Source of the DNA: Aphrocallistes beatrix
Taxonomy: Eukaryota > Porifera > Hexactinellida > Sceptrulophora > Aphrocallistidae
Direction of reading: 5' to 3'
Assembly (NCBI GenBank): GCA_963281255.1
Contig: OY725493.1
Span: 5,115,857 to 5,179,856 of the forward strand
Length of the DNA: 64,000 nt
The notes under the pieces were generated by a model, which searched no databases, had not been told where the DNA came from, and saw only the letters and a program-made list of their open reading frames with translations. A program made the translations under genes and the position numbers. This document shows, one piece after another, positions 23,415 through 33,100 of the stretch. Every line of letters begins with the position of its first letter. Positions within the stretch are counted from its first letter, which is position 1.

Positions 23415-23824
23415 CGCTGCTACCACTTAATATATCTAATTTATACAAGCACTTATCATTAGCTCAGTGGAATGAAGATGTAGCGGTGCCTGAGTTGAAT
23501 CAACAAGGCAACGCATCGAGCGGAGATAAACTGAAACAGAGGGGGACTAATTAAAGGTCAAACTAAAGATGCCAAATAAAATGGAAATTTTATTTTTTCA
23601 ACTAAGAATGCAATCGCAGTGAATACTATCTGCATCCATCATATGTCGGAGCATAAGATGATTGGTAACAAAGTGCGAGTCACTCGAACATATAAGCGTC
23701 TAATCAAATTAACAAATGTAAAGCATAATAATATCACTTTATATACAGTAACGAATGGAAGAAATTTCAGCTAAGACAGCTCATTCGGTGCAAGCCTGTG
23801 AAAGTTAATAGAAACCTACTCACC
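23415..23824. other. Intergenic, 410 bp
   Basis: Spacer between CCZ1 and TMEM106, both on the minus strand. No coding or RNA feature is seen. Confidence 0.5.
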
Positions 23825-25306
23825 TCAGTCAACAAAGAAGACATTCGTGAATTGATCGTTTGTTATCTTTCGGATCTCTTCATGCACATTCATTAAAGTT
23901 GCGTTTTTATAATAAAGAACCACAAAAAATTCTCTCTGGTCTGAACGGCGCCCGACAACCCAAGTGTCGTCTCGTGTCCGGATGAAAATCTCTCCATCCT
24001 TCGATCGCTCAAAATCATCATGCATATCAGCGAGAAGTCTCATAAGCTCAGTACTGATTTGAAACTCGTACGGGAAGCCGACAGCGTGTAGAGTGCTCTT
24101 GACAGCTAGGTTCATGTTGTTGAAGTACAGGTACTTGTACAGCGGTTCTATGGAGCTGTGGACGCTGTTCTCATTCAGCTCTTGAGCCAGTCCAGCCAGT
24201 TCTTGAGACAGACACTGGTGCAGCTGGTCGTAGAACTTGATGTTAGGAGGATCTTCTGATTCTAAGAAGAGGCACATCGTGATGTTGTACGCGTGGTAGA
24301 CAATGAAGAAGAATGTTTTCATCTCGTCGCCTATCTTTATGTAAACTTTCTCCGTGTTAATATGCTTAGCTGAGTCGCCTAATTCACTCGGACCGATTAC
24401 GTAACCGCTCTGCATGTTTCCTCGGATGCTGGTGCTGGTGCTTCTACCGGAAGTGCTTCCCCATAATCCGTTCGGAGTCATTTCCCCCAGAGCTTTCGGT
24501 TTAAAAGGAGAACTAAAATCATCGAAACAGGCTGGGATCAGAAAATCGATTAAGTATCTGTAGACAATGCGCATATACTTCTGCTCCAGGCTGCACCACA
24601 CCATGCGATCGCTATAACTGAACACGGTGTACTTGATGATGGGGAACGAAGCTTCCATGTAGGTGACGAAGCTGTGGACTCGGAGGAAGGGGTTCTTGCC
24701 GAGTGGAAGGAAGACTACGCCTTGAAACAAGTTGAGGAGAGACAGATTAGAAAACGAAATGCTAGACCAAAATTTAGGATAGAAAATGTTGAATTTCTCT
24801 TTTAAAGTTTCGACACCTTGGCTTGTAAAAATGTGAGTGAATGATTGGTTGAAAAAAGTAAAAAAAGAATAGGATTGCTTGAGAACTCCGTCCAACAGAG
24901 TGTTCTGTACAGAGTCCTCCATGAAGAAAGGGGTGCCTGGGGTCGGGGGGTTAGCGAGAGAAGGGACGGATACACTCATCAGCATCCAGAAATCAGGCTC
25001 AGGATGAAACAACACTTGTCTCGTTTTCTTTGTGTGAATAAAATGACACTCCTCGTCTGAAAAGGTTGAAGAGAAATTAATGAGGGCCTGAACAAGGCCT
25101 ATTTGCTTGATCTGGCCGTCCAACTCCAGCTGTGTGATGCCGTTACTGGCACCAGCAGCGGGTTTGTCTAAATGTTTGTTTTTAAGAATTGTTTGGTTTG
25201 AAAAACCGTAAAAATACATTATTTTCTCTTCTTCGTACCCTTCTTTCTGACCGAGCTCCGAATTGAAAATCGAAAAGTTCATCAGTTCTGCAGGGCTCTC
25301 GTCCAT
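23825..25306 (-). CDS. CCZ1: CCZ1, Mon1-Ccz1 Rab7 GEF subunit
   Basis: 493 residues in a single exon, close to human CCZ1 (482). With MON1 it forms the guanine nucleotide exchange factor that activates Rab7 at late endosomes and in autophagy. N-terminal FSIFNSELGQKEGYEEEKIMYFY and the HTKKTRQVLF and EPDFWMLMSV blocks match the first longin domain. FQGVVFLPLGKNPFLRVHSF and WCSLEQKYMRIVYRYL match the middle. The C-terminus YFNNMNLAVKSTLH, DDTWVVGRRSDQREFFVV and QFTNVFFVD matches the family end exactly. Its ATG is 211 bp from the stop of the upstream BAP31 paralogue, and a TTATTTATTTAG acceptor-like sequence lies about 65 nt before the ATG. Confidence 0.95.
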   Translation of the reverse strand: MDESPAELMNFSIFNSELGQKEGYEEEKIMYFYGFSNQTILKNKHLDKPAAGASNGITQLELDGQIKQIGLVQALINFSSTFSDEECHFIHTKKTRQVLFHPEPDFWMLMSVSVPSLANPPTPGTPFFMEDSVQNTLLDGVLKQSYSFFTFFNQSFTHIFTSQGVETLKEKFNIFYPKFWSSISFSNLSLLNLFQGVVFLPLGKNPFLRVHSFVTYMEASFPIIKYTVFSYSDRMVWCSLEQKYMRIVYRYLIDFLIPACFDDFSSPFKPKALGEMTPNGLWGSTSGRSTSTSIRGNMQSGYVIGPSELGDSAKHINTEKVYIKIGDEMKTFFFIVYHAYNITMCLFLESEDPPNIKFYDQLHQCLSQELAGLAQELNENSVHSSIEPLYKYLYFNNMNLAVKSTLHAVGFPYEFQISTELMRLLADMHDDFERSKDGEIFIRTRDDTWVVGRRSDQREFFVVLYYKNATLMNVHEEIRKITNDQFTNVFFVD

Positions 25307-25516
25307 TCTACCTTAGTTATGGATTAATGAGCTTAGTTGTTTACATTAACTTTTGTTAGTGTCTATTCTAAATAAATAAAAACATGAAGTGTCTTATAAT
25401 ATTGTAATTTGTAAGGTTAAATGTATGAGACATGGCAAAAAGGGATCTGACTCAATAGTAAAACTACATTATACACAAACATTAGACACACAGTTTATAG
25501 TCTCTTCTGTAAAAAG

Positions 25517-26245
25517 TTATTTTTTTGTCAAGTTTTGATGTTTTCTAAGTAAGTCACTATAATATTTAGCTAATTCATCATATTTACTTTTCAGTCCATT
25601 TCGCTCGATTGAGAGTTGATGATTGCTTTTCCTCGCCTCTTCGAGATCAATTGTAAAATTCTCGTTACTTCTCTTCACTTCGTCGAGTTGAGCTCTAATT
25701 TCCTTCGCATCCTTGAGTTCATTTTTAAGCTCAGCGTTTCTTCTATTCAATTCTGAAATGTCGCTTGCTTGTTGAACGAGGGTTTCATCGTTCCCTTTAG
25801 AGGGTAACTGCTCTTTCATATCTTGCTGTTTTGTATCCCTCAACTTGCTGGATGTGTTGGGATTACGTTCTTGTGAAAGTTCGTATTTTGAAAAAATAAA
25901 CACCAAGCAACGAATAGGAAAAGCAAGCAGAAGAGCTAAACCGGATATGTAGAGGTGTCTCTGAGTTTGGAAAAGTTTTGAGTCGATAATCCTCTCGTCA
26001 GTAGTTCCTGTCTCGGATCTCACTTGGAACATGCGGATCATAGACTGAATGAACATGAAACTCAAGCAAGCGATGGAAGGGTAGAATATGCAGTTGCAGA
26101 GCCAAGGTTTGGAGCATAACTTTTTGAAAAACCTGTTTAGTATTTTGAAACGATAGGACTTTAAAATAGGCAGTGTCAACAGGATGATGACCACCAGCTC
26201 AAAGTACAGGAACCACTCCGTTACTAGCCATAGCTGTGTATTCAT
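25517..26245 (-). CDS. BAP31-family ER membrane protein, paralogue 1
   Basis: 242 residues. BAP31/BAP29 are ER proteins with three membrane segments and a cytosolic coiled coil; they act as cargo chaperones and in apoptosis signalling. Here the membrane segments are near residues 8-27, 50-70 and 98-125, and FQTQRHLYISGLALLLAFPIR matches the family core FRAQRNLYI. The C-terminal half is a long predicted coiled coil. The protein ends NLTKK, so the KKxx ER-retrieval signal of typical BAP31 is absent. ATG at 26245 is chosen because CTCTAG, a good 3' splice site, ends 1 nt before it; an in-frame ATG further upstream lies in a hydrophobic AT-rich stretch. It lies 204 bp downstream of the second paralogue, so a tandem duplication is likely. 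Confidence 0.9.
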   Translation of the reverse strand: MNTQLWLVTEWFLYFELVVIILLTLPILKSYRFKILNRFFKKLCSKPWLCNCIFYPSIACLSFMFIQSMIRMFQVRSETGTTDERIIDSKLFQTQRHLYISGLALLLAFPIRCLVFIFSKYELSQERNPNTSSKLRDTKQQDMKEQLPSKGNDETLVQQASDISELNRRNAELKNELKDAKEIRAQLDEVKRSNENFTIDLEEARKSNHQLSIERNGLKSKYDELAKYYSDLLRKHQNLTKK

Positions 26246-26448
26246 TCTAGAGGAAGAGAACTGAAACAGTATAGCTGATACAACGTAATATATAATATTA
26301 ATAGAGTATTTATAGCGTAACCCATGCATCCTAAGAGGTTGAAGTTCAAGTATGCCATACTCCAATCAAATATCTACTACAATCTAGTAAACGAGGAAAC
26401 ACATAACATATGAAATTCAATCTGAGTAGATCTACAAAACTCTCAAAT

Positions 26449-27120
26449 TTAGTCGTCCTTTTTTCCGGAAGATTCTGATTCGGCCTGCAACCTCTGAGCC
26501 TCAGCAGCTACGCGATCATATTCACGCGCCAGACCCTCTGCCTGCTTCTTCATCGCTTCAAGCTCGTTGTTTTTATGCGCTAACTCCAACCCTATCTTTT
26601 CAAGGTCGCCTTCTCGCTGTCTTAGAAGCTCTCTCAGCTGGGTAGCATCTTCGTCAGGAGTCCGATTCTGCTCTTGCGCCGCTTGAAACTCTGCTGCATT
26701 TCTTGCCTGCTTCTTAAGAGTTTCGATATTGGTGTCCAACTGTGCTTGCGTCGAAATCAGGACGATGAGCCGACGGATGACAAGAGCGAGGAGGATCGCA
26801 AACCCAGATATGTAGAGGTTCCTCTGGGCTCGGAACAACTTTGAATTGGTAATCGCCTCGCTGCCTGGTGCATTGAATTTGGAGGATTCCTTTTCATCCA
26901 TCGCTCGCATCATACTCGTCCCAGAATCGATGAACATTATTAATAAATACAAGAACAGAGATCCAAAAGTAATGTTACGCCAAGAGTCGAAAAGGTAGAA
27001 TACACGCATCTTGAATATCCAGTACCAGGCCCTAGCACTGAGTAGGGGAAGGGTGAGTAGGATGAGGATGAATATTTCCAAGTACAGGAATCCTGCAGTT
27101 ATGGTCCATTGGATACCCAT
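26449..27120 (-). CDS. BCAP31: BAP31-family ER membrane protein, paralogue 2 (with KKxx)
   Basis: 223 residues, single exon. It starts MGIQWTITAGFLYLEIFILILL, matching the BAP31 N-terminus. Three membrane segments, the conserved LFRAQRNLYISGFAILLALVIRRL, a coiled coil, and EGLAREYDRVAAEAQRLQ matching the human vDED region follow. It ends KKDD, a canonical KKxx ER-retrieval signal. This is the more conserved of the two adjacent copies. TTTTTTAG, a strong 3' splice site, ends 8 nt before the ATG, fitting a 5'UTR intron or trans-splicing. Confidence 0.94.
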   Translation of the reverse strand: MGIQWTITAGFLYLEIFILILLTLPLLSARAWYWIFKMRVFYLFDSWRNITFGSLFLYLLIMFIDSGTSMMRAMDEKESSKFNAPGSEAITNSKLFRAQRNLYISGFAILLALVIRRLIVLISTQAQLDTNIETLKKQARNAAEFQAAQEQNRTPDEDATQLRELLRQREGDLEKIGLELAHKNNELEAMKKQAEGLAREYDRVAAEAQRLQAESESSGKKDD

Positions 27121-27352
27121 TTTGATATCTAAAAAATAAAATTGTGATAAGCAAAATTAGTAGTTAATTCGACAAAAATACCTCTCACAAAACTGATGCA
27201 TTGTCTGTCTAGTATCAACAAGTATACAAAATGAATTATTTTGAAATGAACAGTTGTACAAAGTAGGAATAAAACAAGTTACAAAACGCGTTATAAAAAG
27301 GCAAAAAACTGTCCCGTTAAAGTATATACGAATTCAAAGCTTGTAGCATGGT

Positions 27353-29539
27353 TCATGGCTCCACTATGTCGTACATGACGCCCTGGCTTATTCTTCCGCA
27401 GAGGTGAGAGTTGTCGGGGGGAAGAGTGGGACTGTAAGAGAAGGAGGCGGTTCCTGAATCCTGCTCGTTCATATTCTCTGGGATGCAAGTGCAAGACTTG
27501 CTGGTGCTGATGCGAGTGGAGATCTGAGAAACGCTTGCCTGTGAGGTAGGGGTCTCCCAGCGCTGCTCCCTTCTTCTCTGACCCCGCTGGTAAGTTTGCA
27601 CAGATGCATCCCGCTTAGACCTATAAATAGGAGGGGACATGAGTGGATCGAAGGAATGTCTTTTGTGGAAGTCATTCATTGGAAACGAATGTTCACGCTT
27701 TATAAGTCTCTTGGGGGAATTTATATCAGTGAAGACATCGCCTTCAGTTTCAGAGTAACGACGAGAATCCCGGAACCGTGGCATGGTGAATCTGTTCAGT
27801 TCGATCGGATCCAGATAAGGAGCAGGTTCTCCCAGGTAGACGGACGTTCTCGAGAGGTCGGGGAAGGATTGGTTGTTACCCGAGGGATTGGCACTGAGGG
27901 TTAAACTCAGCTGGTCAGACCTGGATCGAGAATGTCGAGGGTTAAAAACACCAGGAAATTGTGTCTTTTTATCCGTCCGAATAGGAGAGGGACTAGGGGG
28001 AAGAGGACGATGCAGATATTTCCCACTTGAGGTTGTCTTGGCTCGTCTGCGGAACGTATCGTCCTTATTATCCGGTAGATCGATTATATCCTCTCTACTG
28101 TGGGTGTTGGATAGCATGGAATTTAAAAGAGAGAAATCGTTTTCTGAATTATCTGGGGGTGGGAAAAAAGCGATGTCATCTTTTGAAAGGCAAGGAGATC
28201 TATCGACGGCCATCTGTATTTTCTCGCTCCAGCTTTTAGTTTTGCGGATCTTCCGTGAGCTAAAGAACTTCGACAATCCTTTATTTAGCACGGGACTTAG
28301 TGAATTTTCTCCAAAGTCCTTCCTGAAGGGTAAGGGCGGAGGAGACACGAGAATGCTGTGCTTGTCAACTTGAGTGTCCACAGATGCATAGTGCGAATAG
28401 TCGCCTCTAGGATAAGAGGGAGTGAGGTCGGGGTGAGTTTTAATGGATTCGTGGAGATATTCTTGATAAGATTTCGCGCTCTCAACTGCTTGGGAGGAGG
28501 TGAGTCGACCGTACGTCTTGTCAGCTGGAGTCAGTCCGTACCTACCCCCGGCTTCCTTCAGCTTCAACTCTAGAATGTGCAGACAGAAAATTCGCTTCAA
28601 CTCCCCATGCTGAACGTTGGTGGCCAGAAAGGATTGGGAAGAAGACTTAAGTTGCTGCAAGAATTCGTCCCAAGTCCAACTGGAGTCGCCTACAATGCGA
28701 AGAAGATACTCACGAAACTCTCCTATCTGCCTCGACAATAGCAACTGGTTTGCTTTTCTGTGTTGTTCCCAAGTCAGCACTTGAGAGACAGGCTTCACTC
28801 GCAGACAACGCTGTGCAATCACAATGAATGCTTCCTTTATATTATAAATGTCGAATGTTGACACCTCGATTATTGGTGATTGCTTTTTCAATTTGTTTCT
28901 AATGAAATGCCTCGCTTCAACCAATTGCTTGGCACTAGCTAGATCACATTTGGACAGAAGGAAGACTACTTTTCTATTCGCCTGCTTGGCGAGCTGTACG
29001 AAAGTCTTAAGAAAGTTCTGCTGACGAAGCACACACCCTTCAACTAAGGTTGGATCCACCATACAAAGGAATCCGTTAATTCCTTCGTTACTAAATTCCC
29101 AACTCGGATAGCTCTTCTCTTCTTCAGTTGATTCATCAGATTTAAGCAAGCCCTTGCCTACGTGACTGTACATGGACACCTGTTCAGGGTGAATGCGGGA
29201 TTTTCCAGGGGATGGCAGGCTAGTCTGTGTCACCTGCTTCGCATAGCTAGCATTACAGCTAGGTCCATGGGGAGTGTCGCTTTCGCAATGCCATATTACA
29301 GTTTGCTCTACGATCCTAATGGTGAGATCCGTACCGTCTGGGAGATGGAGAGGCGACGAGCCCCAGTAGAAGAAATGGTTCTTGTTAATGAGTGAACTCT
29401 CCCATTCAATGTCTGTCCAACGTTTCCGAACTCTGACTTGTCGGCCGTACAAGAACTGCTGACAAAGACTAGACTTACCAGCTCCATCTTCCTGGGGCGA
29501 ATGGCAAGGAGAACTTACCACTGAGATTCTTAACTTCAT
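27353..29539 (-). CDS. p190RhoGAP-like GTPase/FF protein lacking a RhoGAP domain
   Basis: 728 residues, one exon. Residues 1-270 match the N-terminal GTPase domain of ARHGAP35/ARHGAP5: a P-loop GAGKSSLCQQF, INKNHFFYWG, IRIVEQT, GINGFLCMVDP, LLSKCDLA (the NKxD position) and VSTFDIYNIKEAF. Residues 275-360 resemble the start of the FF region (WTWDEFLQQL, KRIFCLHILELK). The remaining 370 residues are Ser/Pro/Arg-rich and look disordered. p190 proteins have four FF domains, two pseudoGTPase domains and a C-terminal RhoGAP domain; none of these can be seen here, and the next gene starts 233 bp downstream. The protein ends in YDIVEP. ATG 29539 aligns with the p190 start (MKLRISVVSS) and follows GATTAG by 1 nt. 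Confidence 0.85.
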   Translation of the reverse strand: MKLRISVVSSPCHSPQEDGAGKSSLCQQFLYGRQVRVRKRWTDIEWESSLINKNHFFYWGSSPLHLPDGTDLTIRIVEQTVIWHCESDTPHGPSCNASYAKQVTQTSLPSPGKSRIHPEQVSMYSHVGKGLLKSDESTEEEKSYPSWEFSNEGINGFLCMVDPTLVEGCVLRQQNFLKTFVQLAKQANRKVVFLLSKCDLASAKQLVEARHFIRNKLKKQSPIIEVSTFDIYNIKEAFIVIAQRCLRVKPVSQVLTWEQHRKANQLLLSRQIGEFREYLLRIVGDSSWTWDEFLQQLKSSSQSFLATNVQHGELKRIFCLHILELKLKEAGGRYGLTPADKTYGRLTSSQAVESAKSYQEYLHESIKTHPDLTPSYPRGDYSHYASVDTQVDKHSILVSPPPLPFRKDFGENSLSPVLNKGLSKFFSSRKIRKTKSWSEKIQMAVDRSPCLSKDDIAFFPPPDNSENDFSLLNSMLSNTHSREDIIDLPDNKDDTFRRRAKTTSSGKYLHRPLPPSPSPIRTDKKTQFPGVFNPRHSRSRSDQLSLTLSANPSGNNQSFPDLSRTSVYLGEPAPYLDPIELNRFTMPRFRDSRRYSETEGDVFTDINSPKRLIKREHSFPMNDFHKRHSFDPLMSPPIYRSKRDASVQTYQRGQRRREQRWETPTSQASVSQISTRISTSKSCTCIPENMNEQDSGTASFSYSPTLPPDNSHLCGRISQGVMYDIVEP

Positions 29540-30131
29540 TCTAATCAGATTAATTAAAAATGAATTCGTTGTTATGCAGAATTGGAGAAAGTTATGCAAA
29601 TAATTCTTCTCCAGACTTTAAATATTAAACAAAATGCTCACGCCCTACGGACCTTATGGACATCGAGTATGGTAGCCGAGTGAAATTCATCATCTCAGAT
29701 TTCCCCAATTATTTGATACAATGCTCTCTGGCTCCAATTAAAACTCCTAAATTTGCCCAGTTAAACATCACAGCATGATGCAACGCAATATTGGGAGGTT
29801 GGTACATTATTGTATAATAATATTTTATTGAGTTTTGTAACTAAAGCCAACTCTATAGCATTTGGTAAGGACTGCGGGGTTAATTTGTTAATCTTCATGA
29901 TATCGAGAACGTCATCGTACTTCTAATGGGATGTATTGATATCATTATATATTTGTATTAAAAATAGTCAAGAATTAGTGGTATGTAAGTGCAAATACAG
30001 TGAAAATCAATTCACGATGAAAGATCTATTCTTTGTACATAAAGAAATTTCTTCTCTAACGACCAAGTAAAAGGTTAGAAAGCTACAAATTGAATTTTTA
30101 TAGATAATTAAAAGAAGTGAGTTATTCTGGA
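29540..30131. other. Intergenic, 592 bp
   Basis: AT-rich spacer between the p190-like gene and the RIF1 stop. No ORF of interest, RNA gene or repeat is seen. Confidence 0.5.
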
Positions 30132-33100
30132 TTAGATTTGTTTGAATTTGTCAACGATCGTAGGTAGCATTTGGCAGAAGGAGTTGTGTAACTGAATGAG
30201 ATCTTGTTGAGATATGCCCAGTAGCTCGTTGTCCAGTGAGGAAGAAAGGTCAGAGAGTTGAGATAGGAGAGGGATCGATTCGGTCTGTGTGGCTGAGGTT
30301 TCGAGAGAGATAGTCTCTTCTCTTAAAGGCACGGGTACAGGAGTATCTGTTACAACCTCACTGACTGACTCTACATCTTGCAGCTCCACTATTTCAGTCG
30401 GGATCAAAATTTCTTCCTGCCTCACCTTCTCCCCCTCGTCCACTTCCTCCACCCCTACCTGCTCCTGAGGGAAGACCAGCGGGTTGGCGGACTGGCGGGT
30501 GATCTCTTTCGAATTACCAAGCTGTGTAGCTTGGTACTTGGTGAAGGCCATCCGTAGAGTCTCCAACTTGGGAGGTTGGATGGGGAGTGTTTCAGCAACG
30601 CCCTCACTGAGCATCGCTAAGTCCCCAACTGTCTCTATGTTCTTGGCCTTCAGGAGCCCGGCAATGCCCCTGGACACAGTCTGCGAGGTGAGGGCTGGGA
30701 TCAGAATGTCGACTGGCTCACGGCAATCTTGTAACAGCGGGAAGATAGGCTCGATTGAGGAAATTCTAACAGCTCTGGTCAGGGGACTCGCACTGCTCGA
30801 TAGCTTGCTACTAGAGCTTCGCTTCTGACTACGCAACTTTCGGTTTCTGGGAGATATCGTGATGGAGTGCCTCTCCTCGAGTGGATCGGCGAATGACACC
30901 TTCTTGATGTTGGGAGAGGGAGAGTAGACGGGCTGCTTCTTGAGGATGCTGTGCGTGGGGGTGGTGAATGGGTGAGTGGTGGAAGTGACTGAACTAGCTT
31001 CCGGAGTCGTGATTGCAGAGAGAGTGGGATTATGCAACTTCTGCTCATCGATCGAGTCATTGAGGACATTTCTCGCCGTCTCTTCTTGATCATCCACTTC
31101 CATCGGACACATGTTGACAGAGATCGGTTCTTCTAAGTACGAGGTTATTGCCTGAGCCTCCTCACTAACAGCAAGGATGCTAGCTTGCTCATTCGTTCCT
31201 GTGTGAATGTGGTCAGCAGCAGTGGGAGGGGTGATAGACTGACTCACAGAAGTAGAAGTGAGCGAGACTAAGCTGTTAGTGTCATCTGATACGATGTCAT
31301 GGGTGGGGATATGAATTTCGAAATCGATATCATTGATTTCGTCTGGGGAGATGATAGCATCGAGGGGAATGCCCTCTAGAAACTCTTCAATGGAGTCGGC
31401 CTGAGCCTGCGAGGTGTGGTTGGTAGCCTCAGGAGCAGCAGTAGGGTCCAGGTTGAGTACCGGTATTTCCGACTGGGAAAGAGTTAGCGTCTCAGCCTCT
31501 ACAAGCTCAGTTAGAGACAGCCGGTCCTCTCCCGTGAACTGCAGCTTCCGGTTGACTGAATGTTGATGGGTGGGGCTGGACTTTATGTCATCCAGCTTGA
31601 GAGGTGTTAACTGGAGCTTGAAGAAGGGTCTCTTTTCCTTGTCACTCGGTGTTTGTGTTGAAGGAGCGGATTGCTTGGCCTCCTTCTGAGACTTGATATG
31701 CTTGCTGCTTTGCTTGCGCTCGCTGTAAAATTTGAACGGAGGCTTAGATAGCTGAGTCGTATCATTGCTGCCAGTCAGATCAGGTGTCAGTATCACCGGT
31801 CTCGACGGAGTGTCAGCTGTGTCCATGAGGAAGACGGTGTCCTTCGATAAGCTCACGACACTCTCAACTTCTGGCAGAGGGTCCTCTTCGGAAGGAGGGG
31901 GAAAGGTAGCTAGGACTGGTTCCTCAGAGGGGTCAACTGTCGTATCGTTACTGGATATGAGCACTGGCTGACGATACTCCGAATTACTGACCCTGCTAGG
32001 GGATGGAACCGGGGAGGAGTCACTCCCACTGAGTTTGACCCGCTTGCTAGCGGAGTTAGTTGGAGGGTTCTCCCTTGACTCTACCTTGCGGACCTGACTC
32101 TTTCTAGGCTTGGGAGAGGTGACAGTGGCATCCGGGGGCAGCTGTACCAGCCCTCTCTCCTGCAGAGAAGTGAGGATGGGATGCAGGGAGGTCGGGTACT
32201 CGATCCTGTCAGCGGATAGACAGAAAGTCTTGGAGAAGAATTCGCAAACGCTGGTTTGCACAGACTGATCCCAGGCACCAAATAGCGGAAGTAGGATAGG
32301 AGTGAGCGTTTGCAAGAAACCCGTGTTGAACCCACCGTCGCTGTCGAAGTGTGTTAAAATACAAGTCTTAATGACGTCCCATAGTCTGGCCACTAAGCAG
32401 TAGAAAGTGTCTGTGTCTCGAGATGAGTCCGCACCACTCTCTGAGTAAGCTATGCTGAAGTAGGAACTGATCGGGTCAGACAGGTGTGTAAGCACATCGT
32501 GGATGATCAGGGGATTGTCAAGGTGTGAAAACACTTGAATTGCGGTCATTAACACGTTTGTGACAGCTTGAGAGTTTGCTAATCCTTCAACTGAAACAGA
32601 TTCCATCGTATTTATAGCGTCACTAGGAGAGTGAGGGGCCTCTGAGATGAAAGAGAGGAGGAGGAGTTTGGAGAGAGCTAGAATGCTCTGCGTAATGGTC
32701 CCCAGGGACCTGACACTCTCTGAGCCATCGTAAGGCTGAATGAGTGGAGTTATAGGCGGGGAGAGTGGGGACGTATCGCTACCTTGTTCAGGGAACACTA
32801 TGGAATGCTGGAAATCAATGAGATCTGTGAGGGTGTCTAAGAGCTGGGTTGTGAAGAGTAGGTAGACGGGAGTCTTGAGTTGTAACTTGGGTAATGAAAC
32901 GACATTCTGGCAAATACCGTCTATAAACTTGTTACTCTCTTCCTGGGACAACTTAGCTATCAGTTTCAGTACGTGAGAGGATAGACTCTTCCAAACGTCA
33001 GCTGACTCGCTGACTAGATGGCTGGAGGTAGACGCGTCCGCACACTGAGTGAGGGGGAAAGAGAGGACATGATGGCAGGAGGAGAAGTCTGGACGGGAAG

